Assembly (NCBI RefSeq): GCF_002077695.1 | Contig: NZ_MWUE01000004.1 | Location: 1 to 64,000 of the forward strand | Direction: 5' to 3' | Source of the DNA: Pantoea latae | GTDB taxonomy: Bacteria; Pseudomonadota; Gammaproteobacteria; Enterobacterales; Enterobacteriaceae | Length of the DNA stretch: 64,000 nucleotides | Shown here: positions 54,495 through 63,535 of the stretch, piece by piece | How positions within the stretch are numbered: the first letter of the stretch is position 1 | Layout: the number at the start of each line of letters is the position of its first letter | Notes under the pieces: generated by a model | What the model saw: the letters and a program-made list of their open reading frames with translations, nothing else | The model's database searches: none | What the model was told of the DNA's origin: nothing | Program-made: the position numbers and the translations under genes

Positions 54495-54568
54495 ATTAGC
54501 CAGCAATCCGATGGAACTTGCTGATTTTCTTTATCTTCTGACAGCCTTGCTGTCGTTCGATGCGATGC

Positions 54569-54596
54569 ATTCTACTGACCTGACGCATTGAGTCAA
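54569..54596 (-). promoter_or_regulatory. Promoter of the tRNA operon
   Basis: On the minus strand TTGACT (54591-54596) and TAGAAT (54569-54574) are spaced by 16 bases, followed by a GC-containing discriminator, about 75 bases upstream of tRNA-Gly. This fits a strong sigma-70 stable-RNA promoter. Confidence 0.8.
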
Positions 54597-54646
54597 CAGA
54601 ATTATCCTCACAATGCGTCCGTTTGCTGCTTTTTAAGTCGCATCGA

Positions 54647-55195
54647 TCAGCTATCGAGCAGATCGCCGCGCGCCGCGCTCAAATACTGAAACATCGACCA
54701 GAAAGTGAGCACGGCGGCGATATAGAGCGCCACTACGCCCACCGCCACCACGGTGGTGTCGTAACGCCAGAGCAGCGCCACCAGCGACAGCATCTGCGCC
54801 GTGGTTTTGACCTTGCCGATCCAGGAGACCGCCACGCTGCTGCGCTTGCCGATTTCCGCCATCCATTCGCGCAGCGCAGAGATAATAATCTCGCGCGCGA
54901 TCATGGTCGCGGCCGGCAGGGTAATCCACCAGGAATGAAAGTATTCCGCTACCAGCACCAGCGCAATCGCCACCATCACCTTATCGGCTACGGGATCGAG
55001 AAAGGCACCGAAGCGCGTGGTTTGCTTCCAGCGGCGCGCCAGAAAGCCGTCGAACCAGTCGGTCACGGCGGCGATCACGAAGATCAGCGCGGCGGCGAAA
55101 GGCGCCCAGTAGAACGGCAGATAGAAAGCCAGCACGAAAAAAGGGATCAGGACGACTCGAAACAGGGTGAGACACGTCGGAATGTTATATTGCAT
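54647..55195 (-). CDS. pgsA: Phosphatidylglycerophosphate synthase
   Basis: CDP-alcohol phosphatidyltransferase that makes phosphatidylglycerophosphate, the committed step to phosphatidylglycerol. The catalytic pattern DGX2ARX8GX3DX3D is complete in [12 protein letters not shown] and [13 protein letters not shown]. The 182-residue length equals E. coli PgsA. Start at 55195 ([14 protein letters not shown]); an upstream extension of 22 codons is rejected. It lies between uvrC and the tRNA operon as in E. coli. Confidence 0.96.
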   Translation of the reverse strand: MQYNIPTCLTLFRVVLIPFFVLAFYLPFYWAPFAAALIFVIAAVTDWFDGFLARRWKQTTRFGAFLDPVADKVMVAIALVLVAEYFHSWWITLPAATMIAREIIISALREWMAEIGKRSSVAVSWIGKVKTTAQMLSLVALLWRYDTTVVAVGVVALYIAAVLTFWSMFQYLSAARGDLLDS

Positions 55196-55263
55196 ATGCC
55201 GGTAACTGTCTGGAATGGGTAGAATTTCCCCTATGTTCCTACATTGCCTCACCTGTTTCAATG

Positions 55264-57096
55264 CTAGTGTTTTAGCGAATGGTATATTTTTTCGGCCAGC
55301 GCGAACGAAATGCCAGGCACATTGGCGATCTCCTCTACCGTCGCGTTCATCAGCGGTTGCAGGCCTCCCATGTACTTCAGCAGCTGCTGGCGACGTTTCG
55401 GACCGATGCCTTCGATGCTCTCCAGCGCGCTGGTGTTCTTCACTTTCGCCCGTTTTTTACGGTGGCCCGAAATTGCATGATTGTGAGCGTCATCACGAAT
55501 ATGCTGAATGACGTGCAGCGCAGGCGCGTCCGGCGGCAGAGAAACCCCCTCGCCTTCCGCCTCAAAGAACAGCGTTTCCAGCCCCGCTTTACGATCGCTG
55601 CCTTTCGCCACCCCTAACAGGATCGGCCGAGATTTGTCCCACTCCACCTCCAGCTCAGCAAATACCTGCTTCGCCTGCGACAGCTGGCCTTTGCCGCCAT
55701 CGATGAGAATAACGTCGGGAATTTTATCCTCGTCTAGCGCCTTGCCGTAGCGGCGACGCAGCACCTGATTCATCGCCGCATAGTCATCCCCTGGGGTGAT
55801 GCCTTCAATATTGTAGCGGCGGTAGTCGCTGCGCAGCGGGCCGTTGGCGTCGAACACCACGCAGGAGGCGATGGTCTGCTCCCCCATGGTGTGGCTGATG
55901 TCGAAACACTCCATGCGGTTGATTTTGTCGAGTTCGAGGAACTGCGCCAGCGCCGCCAGCCGCTGCTGGATCGTGGAGTGCTGCGACAGCCGCGTGGTGA
56001 GCGCCGTTGCCGCGTTGGTGCGCGCCAGCTTGAGGTAGCGCGCGCGATCGCCGCGCGGCTTGCTCTGGATGGCCACGCGCCGCCCTGCCAGCTCGCTCAG
56101 CGACGCGGAGAGCAGCTCGCGCTCCGGCAGGTCGAAGTCGAGCAGGATATCGCCCGGCAGGGTGCGCGCTTCGCTGCCCTGCAGATAGAACTGGCCGACA
56201 AAGGTCTGCACCACTTCCGCCAGCTCGGTGTCGGCCGGCACTTTTGGAAAGTAGCTGCGGCTGCCTAATACCTTGCCCTGACGAATAAACAGCACGTGCA
56301 GACAGGCCATACCGGCGTCGTAGGCCACGCCCATCACGTCGAGATCGTCGCCCTGATTCGAGACAAACTGCTTTTCGGTGATGCGGCGCACCGCCTGAAT
56401 CTGGTCGCGCAGACGCGCCGCCTCTTCAAAGCGCAGCCCGACGCTCGCCTCTTCCATCCGCTTCACCAGCATGTTCAGCACCTGATCGTCCTTGCCGGAC
56501 AAAAACAGCCGCACATACTCGGTCTGCTGCGCATACTCCTCTTCGCTCACCAGACCGGCAACGCACGGCCCAAGGCAGCGGCCAATCTGATACTGCAGAC
56601 AGGGTCGGGAACGATTGCGGTAGACGCTGTTTTCGCACTGGCGAATCGGAAACACCTTCTGCATCAGCGCCAGGGTTTCACGCACCGCGTAGCCGTTGGG
56701 GAACGGGCCAAAATATTCGCCTTTGGCGTGTTTCGCGCCGCGATGGTAGGCCAGGCGCGGATGGGTGTCGCTGCTGAGAAAGATAAAGGGATAGGACTTA
56801 TCGTCGCGCATCAGCACGTTGTAGCGCGGCTGATAGAGCTTGATGTAGTTGTGCTCAAGCAGCAGCGCTTCCGTTTCGGTATGCGTGACGGTGACGTCTA
56901 TATGATGGATGTTACTGACCAGCACCTCAGTCTTTCGGCTGCCGACGTGGCTGCGAAAGTAGCTGCTGAGGCGCTTTTTAAGATCTTTGGCTTTTCCTAC
57001 ATAGATCACGGTGTCCGAGGCATCGTACATGCGGTACACGCCCGGCTGACTGGTCACCGTGCTGAGAAAGGCTTTGGCGTCGAAAACTTCACTCAC
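55264..57096 (-). CDS. uvrC: Excinuclease ABC subunit C
   Basis: Dual-incision nuclease of nucleotide excision repair. Domains in order: GIY-YIG nuclease ([21 protein letters not shown]-terminal), UVR domain binding UvrB ([23 protein letters not shown], near residue 210), RNase H-like endonuclease in the C-terminal half ([22 protein letters not shown]), and two helix-hairpin-helix motifs at the end ([20 protein letters not shown]). It has 610 residues. Its ATG overlaps the uvrY stop by eight bases. Confidence 0.98.
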   Translation of the reverse strand: MSEVFDAKAFLSTVTSQPGVYRMYDASDTVIYVGKAKDLKKRLSSYFRSHVGSRKTEVLVSNIHHIDVTVTHTETEALLLEHNYIKLYQPRYNVLMRDDKSYPFIFLSSDTHPRLAYHRGAKHAKGEYFGPFPNGYAVRETLALMQKVFPIRQCENSVYRNRSRPCLQYQIGRCLGPCVAGLVSEEEYAQQTEYVRLFLSGKDDQVLNMLVKRMEEASVGLRFEEAARLRDQIQAVRRITEKQFVSNQGDDLDVMGVAYDAGMACLHVLFIRQGKVLGSRSYFPKVPADTELAEVVQTFVGQFYLQGSEARTLPGDILLDFDLPERELLSASLSELAGRRVAIQSKPRGDRARYLKLARTNAATALTTRLSQHSTIQQRLAALAQFLELDKINRMECFDISHTMGEQTIASCVVFDANGPLRSDYRRYNIEGITPGDDYAAMNQVLRRRYGKALDEDKIPDVILIDGGKGQLSQAKQVFAELEVEWDKSRPILLGVAKGSDRKAGLETLFFEAEGEGVSLPPDAPALHVIQHIRDDAHNHAISGHRKKRAKVKNTSALESIEGIGPKRRQQLLKYMGGLQPLMNATVEEIANVPGISFALAEKIYHSLKH

Positions 57097-57748
57097 TACT
57101 GATTAACGGCTCCGCATTGAACAGGCCATGTCGAATGGCCAGATGCGTTAACTCTACGTCACCGCTGATGTTCAGCTTGCTGAACATGCGATAACGGTAG
57201 CTGTTAACGGTTTTAGGACTGAGATTGAGCTGCTCGGAAATTTCCGTCACCTTTTGCCCCCGGGTGATCATCAGCATAATCTGCAATTCCCTTTCCGACA
57301 AACAGCTGAAGGGCGATTCTGCCTTTTGCGGCTCAATCTGGCTCAGCGCCATCTGCTGCGCGATATCTGAAGCGATGTAGCGCTGGCCGGCGTGCACCGA
57401 ACGAATTGCGTTCACCACCTCCTGCGGCGCGGCGCCTTTGCTGAGGTAGCCCGCCGCGCCCGCCTGCATCACTTTAGCGGGCAGCGGGTTTTCGGTGTGG
57501 ATGGTCAGCATAATGATTTTGATGTCGGGATTAAAGCGCACGATTTTGCGCGTCGCCTCCAGCCCGCCGATGCCGGGCATATTCATATCCATCAGGATCA
57601 CATCAACCGGATGGGCGCGACACCATTTCACCGCGTCCTCGCCGCAACAGGCCTCTCCCGCGACCACAAGACCTTTCATATCTTCCAGTATGCGTCGAAT
57701 ACCGGTGCGTACCAGTTCATGGTCATCCACAAGAAGAACACTGATCAA
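57089..57748 (-). CDS. uvrY: Response regulator UvrY
   Basis: Output regulator of the BarA-UvrY system, which activates CsrB/CsrC-type small RNAs and so relieves CsrA control. The receiver domain has the acidic DD pair in LLVDDHELV and the phospho-Asp in [13 protein letters not shown]; the LuxR-type DNA-binding domain has [21 protein letters not shown] and [18 protein letters not shown] start at TTG 57748 ([10 protein letters not shown]), with GGAG nine bases upstream; longer frames add unrelated residues. The product is 219 residues. Confidence 0.95.
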   Translation of the reverse strand: MISVLLVDDHELVRTGIRRILEDMKGLVVAGEACCGEDAVKWCRAHPVDVILMDMNMPGIGGLEATRKIVRFNPDIKIIMLTIHTENPLPAKVMQAGAAGYLSKGAAPQEVVNAIRSVHAGQRYIASDIAQQMALSQIEPQKAESPFSCLSERELQIMLMITRGQKVTEISEQLNLSPKTVNSYRYRMFSKLNISGDVELTHLAIRHGLFNAEPLISSE

Positions 57749-58169
57749 CGGGGAGCACTCCGCAAGCAAAAAGGGGGAATAAAACGAGTAGTGAATGCGC
57801 GCATGATACCTGCTTTTCAGGATAATGAACATCAACGGGCTGAATGTAAGACCGTATTCAATGATTTACATCAAAGCTTTTCTTTTCGTTCAAAAAATAT
57901 GTTGAATGGATAAAATTCAGGCGAAAGTTTTTATAACTAGTTATTTATTTTCAATCAGTTAAATTATAACGCCGCGTAAAGTTATTTTACTGGATAAATG
58001 CGTTGACGCGCCCCTGTGAAAATTATTCATCATCTACGTTAAATAATATCCGGTTGTGAGCCGAGCGCCGTCACGCTTCGCTTTTACAGGGAAAAGCGGT
58101 GATGTGATATACTCACGCACGGCTGCGCGGAACATGCCGGCACGATCATTCACCCCCAAGGAGATTACA
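57749..58169. other. Divergent promoter region of uvrY and yecF
   Basis: About 420 bases, AT-rich in the middle, between divergent uvrY and yecF. It must hold both promoters. I cannot assign operators with confidence and see no further gene. Confidence 0.5.
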
Positions 58170-58394
58170 ATGAGCGATGAAGAATTCGTCACCTCGCACG
58201 ACACGCTGAAGCTGGCCGATGAGGTCGCCTGCCTGAAGATGATGGTTACGCTGATTCTGAAAGGAATGGGCCAGGCGGACGCCGGTAAAGTGATTATTAA
58301 TATGGAGCGCTACGTGCAGACGCTGGGCGACAAACCCCAGGCAGAAGTGTTCAGCAACACCATTAAGCAGATTAAAACCGCGTATCGTCAGTGA
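58170..58394 (+). CDS. yecF: DUF2594 protein YecF
   Basis: The 74-residue helical protein of unknown function shares DEVACLKMMVTLILKGMGQADAGKV and the ending SNTIKQIKTAYRQ with E. coli YecF. AAGGAG precedes the ATG at 58170. In E. coli yecF lies between uvrY and sdiA; here a luxI-type gene separates it from sdiA. Confidence 0.94.
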   Translation: MSDEEFVTSHDTLKLADEVACLKMMVTLILKGMGQADAGKVIINMERYVQTLGDKPQAEVFSNTIKQIKTAYRQ

Positions 58395-58400
58395 TGCGTT

Positions 58401-58422
58401 CGCCCCCGCTACAGCGGGGGCG
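58401..58422. terminator. Hairpin between convergent yecF and the luxI homologue
   Basis: CGCCCCCGC (58401-58409) and GCGGGGGCG (58414-58422) form a nine-base-pair stem with loop TACA. There is no clear T-tract. It lies between the two stops and may serve both genes. Confidence 0.55.
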
Positions 58423-58427
58423 CGCCG

Positions 58428-59039
58428 TCAGGTGTGCGACTGCCAGTTTACCGAGACGCCCAGCGACGGCAGCACCTCTTCAGGACTAAAGCGGCGCGTA
58501 CCGCGATATTTTTCCGCCAGCGCCGGCTGCTCGACCGGGATACGAATAGCGAACAGGTTGTCTTCCGACTGGATTAAGCCCGGGGTAAGCGGCTCATACG
58601 CCACCTGATGCTCTTCAAACATCTTCTCCAGCATCGGCGTCGCCGAGCTGATCAAATACTCCATGCCGTTGAGTTCGGCGAGCTGCACGGCGTGCCACAA
58701 CAGGTTGAACGGCAGTTCTGCATCCAGCTCCAGCTTCGCTGAGAAGCGCGACATCTCCCACACCTTCTCATGACTGAACGGCACCACCAGCCCTTCGTTT
58801 TGGGTTGGTTCCTGCCACGGCATCAGACGCGCGCAGCCGCTGATGCCGTCGCGCGCGTTCCAGGCCAGCAGCCAGGTGACGTCCGAACGATCGAAACGAT
58901 CATACTCCTGGCCCGGCGTGCTCAGACGCGGCGGAATTGACCAACCTTCTCCACGCGCAAATACGCTATATCGGTAGCTGCCTAACTCGGCCAGCAGAGA
59001 GGACGGCATATCCTTTAACTGGGTTTGAATTATTTTCAT
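58428..59039 (-). CDS. Acyl-homoserine lactone synthase (LuxI family)
   Basis: LuxI-type enzyme making an N-acyl-homoserine lactone from S-adenosylmethionine and acyl-ACP. The residues conserved in the family are all present; counted from the first of two adjacent ATGs, they are Arg24, Phe28, Trp34 (YRYSVFARGEGW), Asp48 and Asp51 (EYDRFDRSD), Arg72 (GCARLMP), and Glu96/Arg99 (WEMSRFS). I prefer the second ATG (59039) because AGGGG is six bases upstream; 59042 is possible. The product is 203 residues. It is co-directional with, and 120 bases downstream of, sdiA. This matches the ExpI/PhzI-type synthases described as cognate partners of SdiA in Pantoea and Erwinia. The acyl chain cannot be read from sequence. 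Confidence 0.93.
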   Translation of the reverse strand: MKIIQTQLKDMPSSLLAELGSYRYSVFARGEGWSIPPRLSTPGQEYDRFDRSDVTWLLAWNARDGISGCARLMPWQEPTQNEGLVVPFSHEKVWEMSRFSAKLELDAELPFNLLWHAVQLAELNGMEYLISSATPMLEKMFEEHQVAYEPLTPGLIQSEDNLFAIRIPVEQPALAEKYRGTRRFSPEEVLPSLGVSVNWQSHT

Positions 59040-59133
59040 CATGCGCCCCTGACATCCTCATGTTTGCACTGATTTACGCTACGCCAGCCTGGCAACGTCC
59101 CGGCGCAGGGTAGACAACTGCCTCCGGTAACGT

Positions 59134-59153
59134 AACTACTAAAATTAGTAGTT
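59134..59153 (-). promoter_or_regulatory. lux-box-like palindrome upstream of the luxI homologue
   Basis: AACTACTAAAATTAGTAGTT is a perfect 20-base inverted repeat (nine-base arms, two-base centre), the same length as lux boxes. It lies just past the sdiA stop and about 95 bases before the luxI-type start. It lacks a following T-tract, so a terminator is less likely. I infer the binding site for SdiA. Confidence 0.65.
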
Positions 59154-59161
59154 GTCATTTT

Positions 59162-59884
59162 CTATATCAGTCCAATTGCCGCCGCATAACAGGCAATTTG
59201 CGTTTTATTGGAAACATTAAATCGCTTTTGCATATTTTTTTGGTGAAAATTGACCGTGTGTTGCGAAATAGACAAAATAAGCGAAATTTCAGCCGAGGTT
59301 TTCCCTTCGGCGGTCCATTTCAAAATCTCCAGCTCGCGCTGGCTGAAATCATTTTTTAGCACCATCAGCGCATCATCTGAAAAGCGCTGCAGGGCGCGCA
59401 AGCTCAGTTCCGCCAGAAAGTGCAGTTTCACTTCCAGCTCGGTGTGCAAATGCTGCGTCTTTCTTGCCAGGCGAGATGCTATAGATAATATACCAATGGC
59501 GCGATTTGACGCCATCGCGGAGCAGGAAAATCCGCTGATTAACCCATACTCCTGCGCCTCTTTCCACAAATCCCCGGCCCCAGTGAAGATGTCATCCGTC
59601 CACTCCAGCCCTCGTCCCGGCTGCTGGCAAAGCAATAACACCGGATCGACGGCGTAATAGTTTTGTTCCTCATAGCGTTTCATCCAGGCTTTGGGATAAG
59701 TGTGGTGCAAAAAAATGCGCGGACGGGTAAAAGGCACAGGATGCTGAATCAAAAAGGAATAGCTATCGAAGCCTAATGACACCACCAGCGTCTGAATAAG
59801 CGTCTTCAATTGCGCGGTTGAAGTGATAGCCTGAAATTGTTTTTCCGTCTCTCTGCGCCAGACGAAATAATTGTCGTTAGTCAT
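59162..59884 (-). CDS. sdiA: LuxR-family AHL receptor SdiA
   Basis: Quorum-sensing regulator, 240 residues. The N-terminal ligand domain keeps the usual Tyr, Asp-Pro and Trp positions (RYEEQNYYAVDPVLLL, GLEWTDDIF), and HPVPFTRPRIF is close to E. coli SdiA. The C-terminal helix-turn-helix (FSQRELEILKWTAEGKTSAEI, LSISQHTVNFHQKNMQKRF) is almost identical to that of SdiA. In E. coli and Salmonella sdiA is an orphan; here a luxI-type gene follows it. The order uvrC, uvrY, yecF, sdiA is conserved. Confidence 0.95.
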   Translation of the reverse strand: MTNDNYFVWRRETEKQFQAITSTAQLKTLIQTLVVSLGFDSYSFLIQHPVPFTRPRIFLHHTYPKAWMKRYEEQNYYAVDPVLLLCQQPGRGLEWTDDIFTGAGDLWKEAQEYGLISGFSCSAMASNRAIGILSIASRLARKTQHLHTELEVKLHFLAELSLRALQRFSDDALMVLKNDFSQRELEILKWTAEGKTSAEISLILSISQHTVNFHQKNMQKRFNVSNKTQIACYAAAIGLI

Positions 59885-60441
59885 ATTGCCTCGGCGTTAT
59901 CCTCACGCTGATGCGTCTGGTTATTGAGGTTATTCATTTGCAAAAAAATAAATTTATAAGAGAAAAAAGTTTTATTGAGAAAAACAGGTATGCAAGTAAA
60001 AACCACGTGACGTCCGGTTGTTCGTGTTTTACTAAAAGCCTGTCGCATGCGCTTCCCGAAAAGTGATCTCATTCACAGCATTATAGCGCCAAAAAAAACA
60101 GAATAAGATTTTTCTGATAGAGATTCAATCATCACCAACACAATAAATTTTCCATACATTGATCACCATTTAGCATAGCCATTAAGTAAAATTAGCATAA
60201 CTCGTAATTTATTTGTAAACATAGAGTTAAGCCATTCTAAAGAAAGCGTACCAGCCGTGAATGAAATTAGCGCACCTTCTTGCCGCCTCGCTTATCGATT
60301 TCGCATGTCAGCGCGACGCAATCGAGGCTACGCTTAACAGCTCAAGCCTTCACATTTTTCTGACTTTCGTACGGTATGCGCAAGCTGGTTGCGTCGGACG
60401 AACGGGCGGATGCACGTTAACATTTGCAGGTGGGAGACCCT
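59885..60441. other. AT-rich gap upstream of sdiA
   Basis: About 560 bases, strongly AT-rich on the sdiA side. It holds the sdiA promoter and that of the DUF4396 gene. Short frames on both strands have no good start signals. I see no tRNA or strong repeat. Confidence 0.5.
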
Positions 60442-61116
60442 ATGTTGAATCAGCTGGCATTACCCTTTCTGTTGCTGGGGGGCTGTACCGCTTTAATGAT
60501 CCTGAAGGATATATTTCGCCATCCCCATCCCGTCAGGGTAATGAACCTGATCTGGCCGCTTACCGGCCTCTACATGCCGTTCTTCGGCTGGCTGGCCTGG
60601 TGGTATCTGGGGCGAAAACCCTCCCGTCAGCTTAAATTGGCGCTGCTGGCGCCGCAAAAAATTCACCGCTACGCAGGCTGGCCAACCATATTTATCACCA
60701 CCTCATTAACGGCGGCGGCCTGTATCTTCAGCGAACTGATTACACTTCCGATTATCACTCTTCTCAACCATTACCATTTTGCGACGCCATTTTGGATGCA
60801 GGCGATTATTTGTCTCGCTATTTCGCTGTTTAGCGGCTTGTTTTTACAATTTCTGGCGATTAAACAGCGTGAGGCGCTATCGATGTGGCGCGCCTTGCTG
60901 GTGGCGTTTCGCACCGAAGCCTTTCCGCTGCTGGTTTATCAGGCGGGTATTTTTCTCTTTATGGGGCTGGCCCTGAAATTTGTGCTTAACCAACAAATAA
61001 ACCCGCTGGTTGCGGCGTTCTGGTTTATGTTGCAGCTGGCGATGCTGACCGGATTTATATTTTCCTGGCCAGCCAACCATTTCCTGATTAAACGCGGCCT
61101 GAACCCGGCGGTGTAA
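60442..61116 (+). CDS. DUF4396 membrane protein
   Basis: The 224-residue integral membrane protein has about six helices (ALPFLLLGGCTALMILKDIF, LIWPLTGLYMPFFGWLAWWYLG, WPTIFITTSLTAAACIFSEL, FWMQAIICLAISLFSGLFLQF, LLVYQAGIFLFMGLALKFVL and FWFMLQLAMLTGFIFSWPAN) and matches the DUF4396 pattern. No function is established. The ATG at 60442 has GGGAG six bases upstream. It ends one base before the stop of the convergent extensin-family gene. Confidence 0.82.
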   Translation: MLNQLALPFLLLGGCTALMILKDIFRHPHPVRVMNLIWPLTGLYMPFFGWLAWWYLGRKPSRQLKLALLAPQKIHRYAGWPTIFITTSLTAAACIFSELITLPIITLLNHYHFATPFWMQAIICLAISLFSGLFLQFLAIKQREALSMWRALLVAFRTEAFPLLVYQAGIFLFMGLALKFVLNQQINPLVAAFWFMLQLAMLTGFIFSWPANHFLIKRGLNPAV

Positions 61117-61117
61117 T

Positions 61118-61816
61118 TTATCGGCAGTATCCCGTTCCGCGCATGCCGAAATGAAAATGGCTGGCGTGCGCGGCGTTATAATCCGGGCCAAGCGCATTGC
61201 CGAAATTATTACAGCCCTCTTGCCAGAGCTGGCGCAGCAGCAGGGATTTATTTTCCGGCTGCGTCCAGTTTTTCCCTACCTCCAGCCTTTGCCCGTCGCC
61301 AAGCTGAAATCCCGTCACGTCCCAGGCGTCGGCGCTGGCGTGTTCGCTCAGCCGCCCCTCGGCGCGGTGATAGATATTGCGACAGGCGTAGCTGCCGACA
61401 TGGGTGATGCGCGCCAGCGAGGCGCCGGGCTGCCGCTGCGCCAGCTGCTGCTGGCTGCGCAGCACATACATGGTGCTGGCCACCGCCAGCGGACAGCTGG
61501 CGAGAAAGCTGCTGCTTAAGCTGACCTTGCCGAAGCGCTGGATGCGCAGCGGAGCGGGCAGCGGACAGGCGCCGGTAACGGCGGGCCGTGGGCTAAAGGT
61601 GACGAAACCCGCCTGCTGAGCGCGACGCATCACATCCAGACAGGCCGCGGGGTTGTTTGCCAGCCGCTTAAGCTTGTAGCGCGTCATCCAGCCGGGCGGA
61701 TCGGTCACCGCCAGCGGCGTGAAGGGATTAAACTGAGGCGGCAAATGCTGTTTTAACCAGGGCAGACTCCACCAGCCCGCCGCAGCCAGTATCAGCAACA
61801 AAATAATCGCGCGCAT
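61118..61816 (-). CDS. Extensin-family protein with metallopeptidase-like motif
   Basis: The 232-residue protein has an N-terminal membrane anchor or signal (MRAIILLLILAAAGWWSLPWL) and the extensin-like C-terminal domain: YACRNIYHRAEGRLSEHASADAWDVTGF and HASHFHFGMRGTGYC. The pattern HX6D followed by HXH resembles the zinc site of VanY/M15 peptidases, so a peptidoglycan or other amidase role is possible; the bacterial family is not well characterised. Four or more Cys residues suggest periplasmic disulfides. Confidence 0.85.
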   Translation of the reverse strand: MRAIILLLILAAAGWWSLPWLKQHLPPQFNPFTPLAVTDPPGWMTRYKLKRLANNPAACLDVMRRAQQAGFVTFSPRPAVTGACPLPAPLRIQRFGKVSLSSSFLASCPLAVASTMYVLRSQQQLAQRQPGASLARITHVGSYACRNIYHRAEGRLSEHASADAWDVTGFQLGDGQRLEVGKNWTQPENKSLLLRQLWQEGCNNFGNALGPDYNAAHASHFHFGMRGTGYCR

Positions 61817-62070
61817 TATCCCTCTCGCAGCAGCTTGATTTAGAGAACAAAAGTGTAGAAGCTACGCGCCGGTTTAGCGCCGTTAACGGCGCATTTCGTT
61901 TAAAACAGCAGCGTTGTGCCGCAAGTTTGTGCCGCGTAAAGATTTTCTGACATGTTACTAAGACGTAAAGCCCAGGTTTAGACAAAAACCATTAGCGGGC
62001 TTTTGTCTTATTCCTCTATCTTATGCCAACTTGCCTCCAGGCAGGCACCACAAACAGCCAGCAGAGCTGA

Positions 62071-62078
62071 CACAACAT
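62071..62078 (+). promoter_or_regulatory. GcvB-type small RNA target in the cycA leader
   Basis: CACAACAT, 22 bases upstream of the cycA start, matches the motif paired by the R1 region of GcvB. cycA is a known GcvB target in E. coli. The gcvB gene itself is not in the window. Confidence 0.6.
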
Positions 62079-62099
62079 CCAGACAGGAATAACAATTTT

Positions 62100-63494
62100 A
62101 TGGTTGATCAAACAAAAGAAGTCGCCGCTGCGCAGGAGAATCCTGACAAGCTCCGGCGTAATCTGCATAACCGCCACATTCAGCTTATCGCCATCGGCGG
62201 CGCCATCGGCACCGGCCTGTTTATGGGCTCCGGTAAAACCATCAGCCTGGCGGGCCCCTCGATCATTTTCGTCTATATGATCATCGGCTTTATGCTGTTT
62301 TTTGTGATGCGCGCCATGGGCGAGCTGCTGCTCTCCAATCTGGAATATAAATCGTTCAGCGATTTCGCTGCCGATCTGCTTGGGCCCTGGGCGGGTTATT
62401 TTACCGGCTGGACCTACTGGTTCTGCTGGGTGGTGACCGGCATCGCCGACGTGGTGGCGATCTCCGCCTATTTCCAGCTCTGGTTTCCTGGCTTTTCCGT
62501 GTGGATGAGCGCCCTGCTTTGCGTGTTTGTTTTCCTGGCGCTTAATATTGCCACGGTCAAGATGTTCGGCGAGATGGAGTTCTGGTTCGCCATTATCAAG
62601 ATTGTCGCCATCGTGGCGCTGATTGTGACCGGCGTGGTGCTGGTCAGCCTGCATTATCCCTCGCCTGGCGGCGGCACCGCGTCGCTGAGCAATATCTGGG
62701 ATCACGGCGGCCTGTTCCCGAAAGGGCTGAGCGGCTTTTTCGCCGGATTCCAGATAGCGGTTTTCGCCTTTGTCGGCATTGAGCTGGTGGGCACCGCGGC
62801 GGCGGAAACGCACGATCCGCATAAGGTGCTGCCGCGCGCCATCAACGCCATTCCGCTGCGCGTGATTATGTTTTACGTGCTGGCGCTGATGGTGATCATG
62901 GCGGTGACGCCCTGGACCCAGGTGCTGCCGGATCGCAGCCCCTTTGTTGAGATGTTTGTGCTGATCGGCCTGCCCGCCGCAGCCAGCATCGTTAACTTCG
63001 TGGTGTTGACCTCGGCGGCCTCTTCCGCCAACAGCGGCATCTTCTCTACCAGCCGTATGCTCTACGGTCTGGCGCAGCAGGGCGTGGCGCATCGCGCCTT
63101 TGGTCAGCTCTCCGCGCGCGCGGTGCCGACCGCCGGTTTGTTCTTCTCCTGCCTCTGCCTGCTGGCGGGCGTCGCGCTGATTTATCTGATCCCGGACGTG
63201 ATGACGGTGTTCACCATGGTGACCACGGTGTCGGCGATCCTGTTTATGTTCGTCTGGACCATTATCCTCTGCAGCTACCTGGCCTACCGTAAGAAGTATC
63301 CGGAGCGTCATGCCGCCTCAGGCTTCAAAATGCCGCTCGGCAAGGTAATGTGCTGGGTGGTGATGGCGTTCTTCGCCTTTGTGCTGGTGCTGCTCACCCT
63401 GCAGGAAGATACCCGCCAGGCGCTGATGGTAACGCCGCTGTGGTTTGTGATGCTGACCATGGGCTGGCTGCTGCGCCGTCGCGCCGCACGGTAA
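62100..63494 (+). CDS. cycA: D-serine/D-alanine/glycine permease
   Basis: Amino acid-polyamine-organocation family symporter for D-alanine, D-serine and glycine, with 12 helices in 464 residues. The N-terminus RNLHNRHIQLIAIGGAIGTGLFMGSG is diagnostic of the AAT subfamily, and large blocks (VRAMGELLLSNLEYKSFSDF-like, LSGFFAGFQIAVFAFVGIEL, LTSAASSANSGIFSTSRML) are nearly identical to E. coli CycA. The ATG at 62100 (MVDQTKEVAA) has AGGAA upstream and matches the E. coli start. Confidence 0.93.
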   Translation: MVDQTKEVAAAQENPDKLRRNLHNRHIQLIAIGGAIGTGLFMGSGKTISLAGPSIIFVYMIIGFMLFFVMRAMGELLLSNLEYKSFSDFAADLLGPWAGYFTGWTYWFCWVVTGIADVVAISAYFQLWFPGFSVWMSALLCVFVFLALNIATVKMFGEMEFWFAIIKIVAIVALIVTGVVLVSLHYPSPGGGTASLSNIWDHGGLFPKGLSGFFAGFQIAVFAFVGIELVGTAAAETHDPHKVLPRAINAIPLRVIMFYVLALMVIMAVTPWTQVLPDRSPFVEMFVLIGLPAAASIVNFVVLTSAASSANSGIFSTSRMLYGLAQQGVAHRAFGQLSARAVPTAGLFFSCLCLLAGVALIYLIPDVMTVFTMVTTVSAILFMFVWTIILCSYLAYRKKYPERHAASGFKMPLGKVMCWVVMAFFAFVLVLLTLQEDTRQALMVTPLWFVMLTMGWLLRRRAAR

Positions 63495-63502
63495 AAGGAT
63501 AA

Positions 63503-63526
63503 CGTCCCGGTCGCCTGACCGGGACG
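63503..63526. terminator. Bidirectional hairpin between cycA and the edge gene
   Basis: CGTCCCGGTC (63503-63512) and GACCGGGACG (63517-63526) form a ten-base-pair stem with loop GCCT. On the minus strand it is followed by TTATCCTTTT. It lies between two convergent stops. Confidence 0.65.
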
Positions 63527-63535
63527 ACAGCGCGC

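Noticed and set aside
59134..59153. Reading the 20-bp palindrome as the sdiA terminator
   Set aside because: There is no T-tract after the stem on the minus strand, the stem is AT-rich, and the length and symmetry fit a regulator site better.
60261..60635. A 124-codon forward frame upstream of and overlapping the DUF4396 gene
   Set aside because: The DUF4396 frame has a good ribosome-binding site and membrane-protein composition; this one has neither and shifts character midway.
62016..63311. 431-codon minus-strand frame opposite cycA
   Set aside because: It is antisense to a clear permease gene and has an implausible His/Asp/Arg-rich composition.
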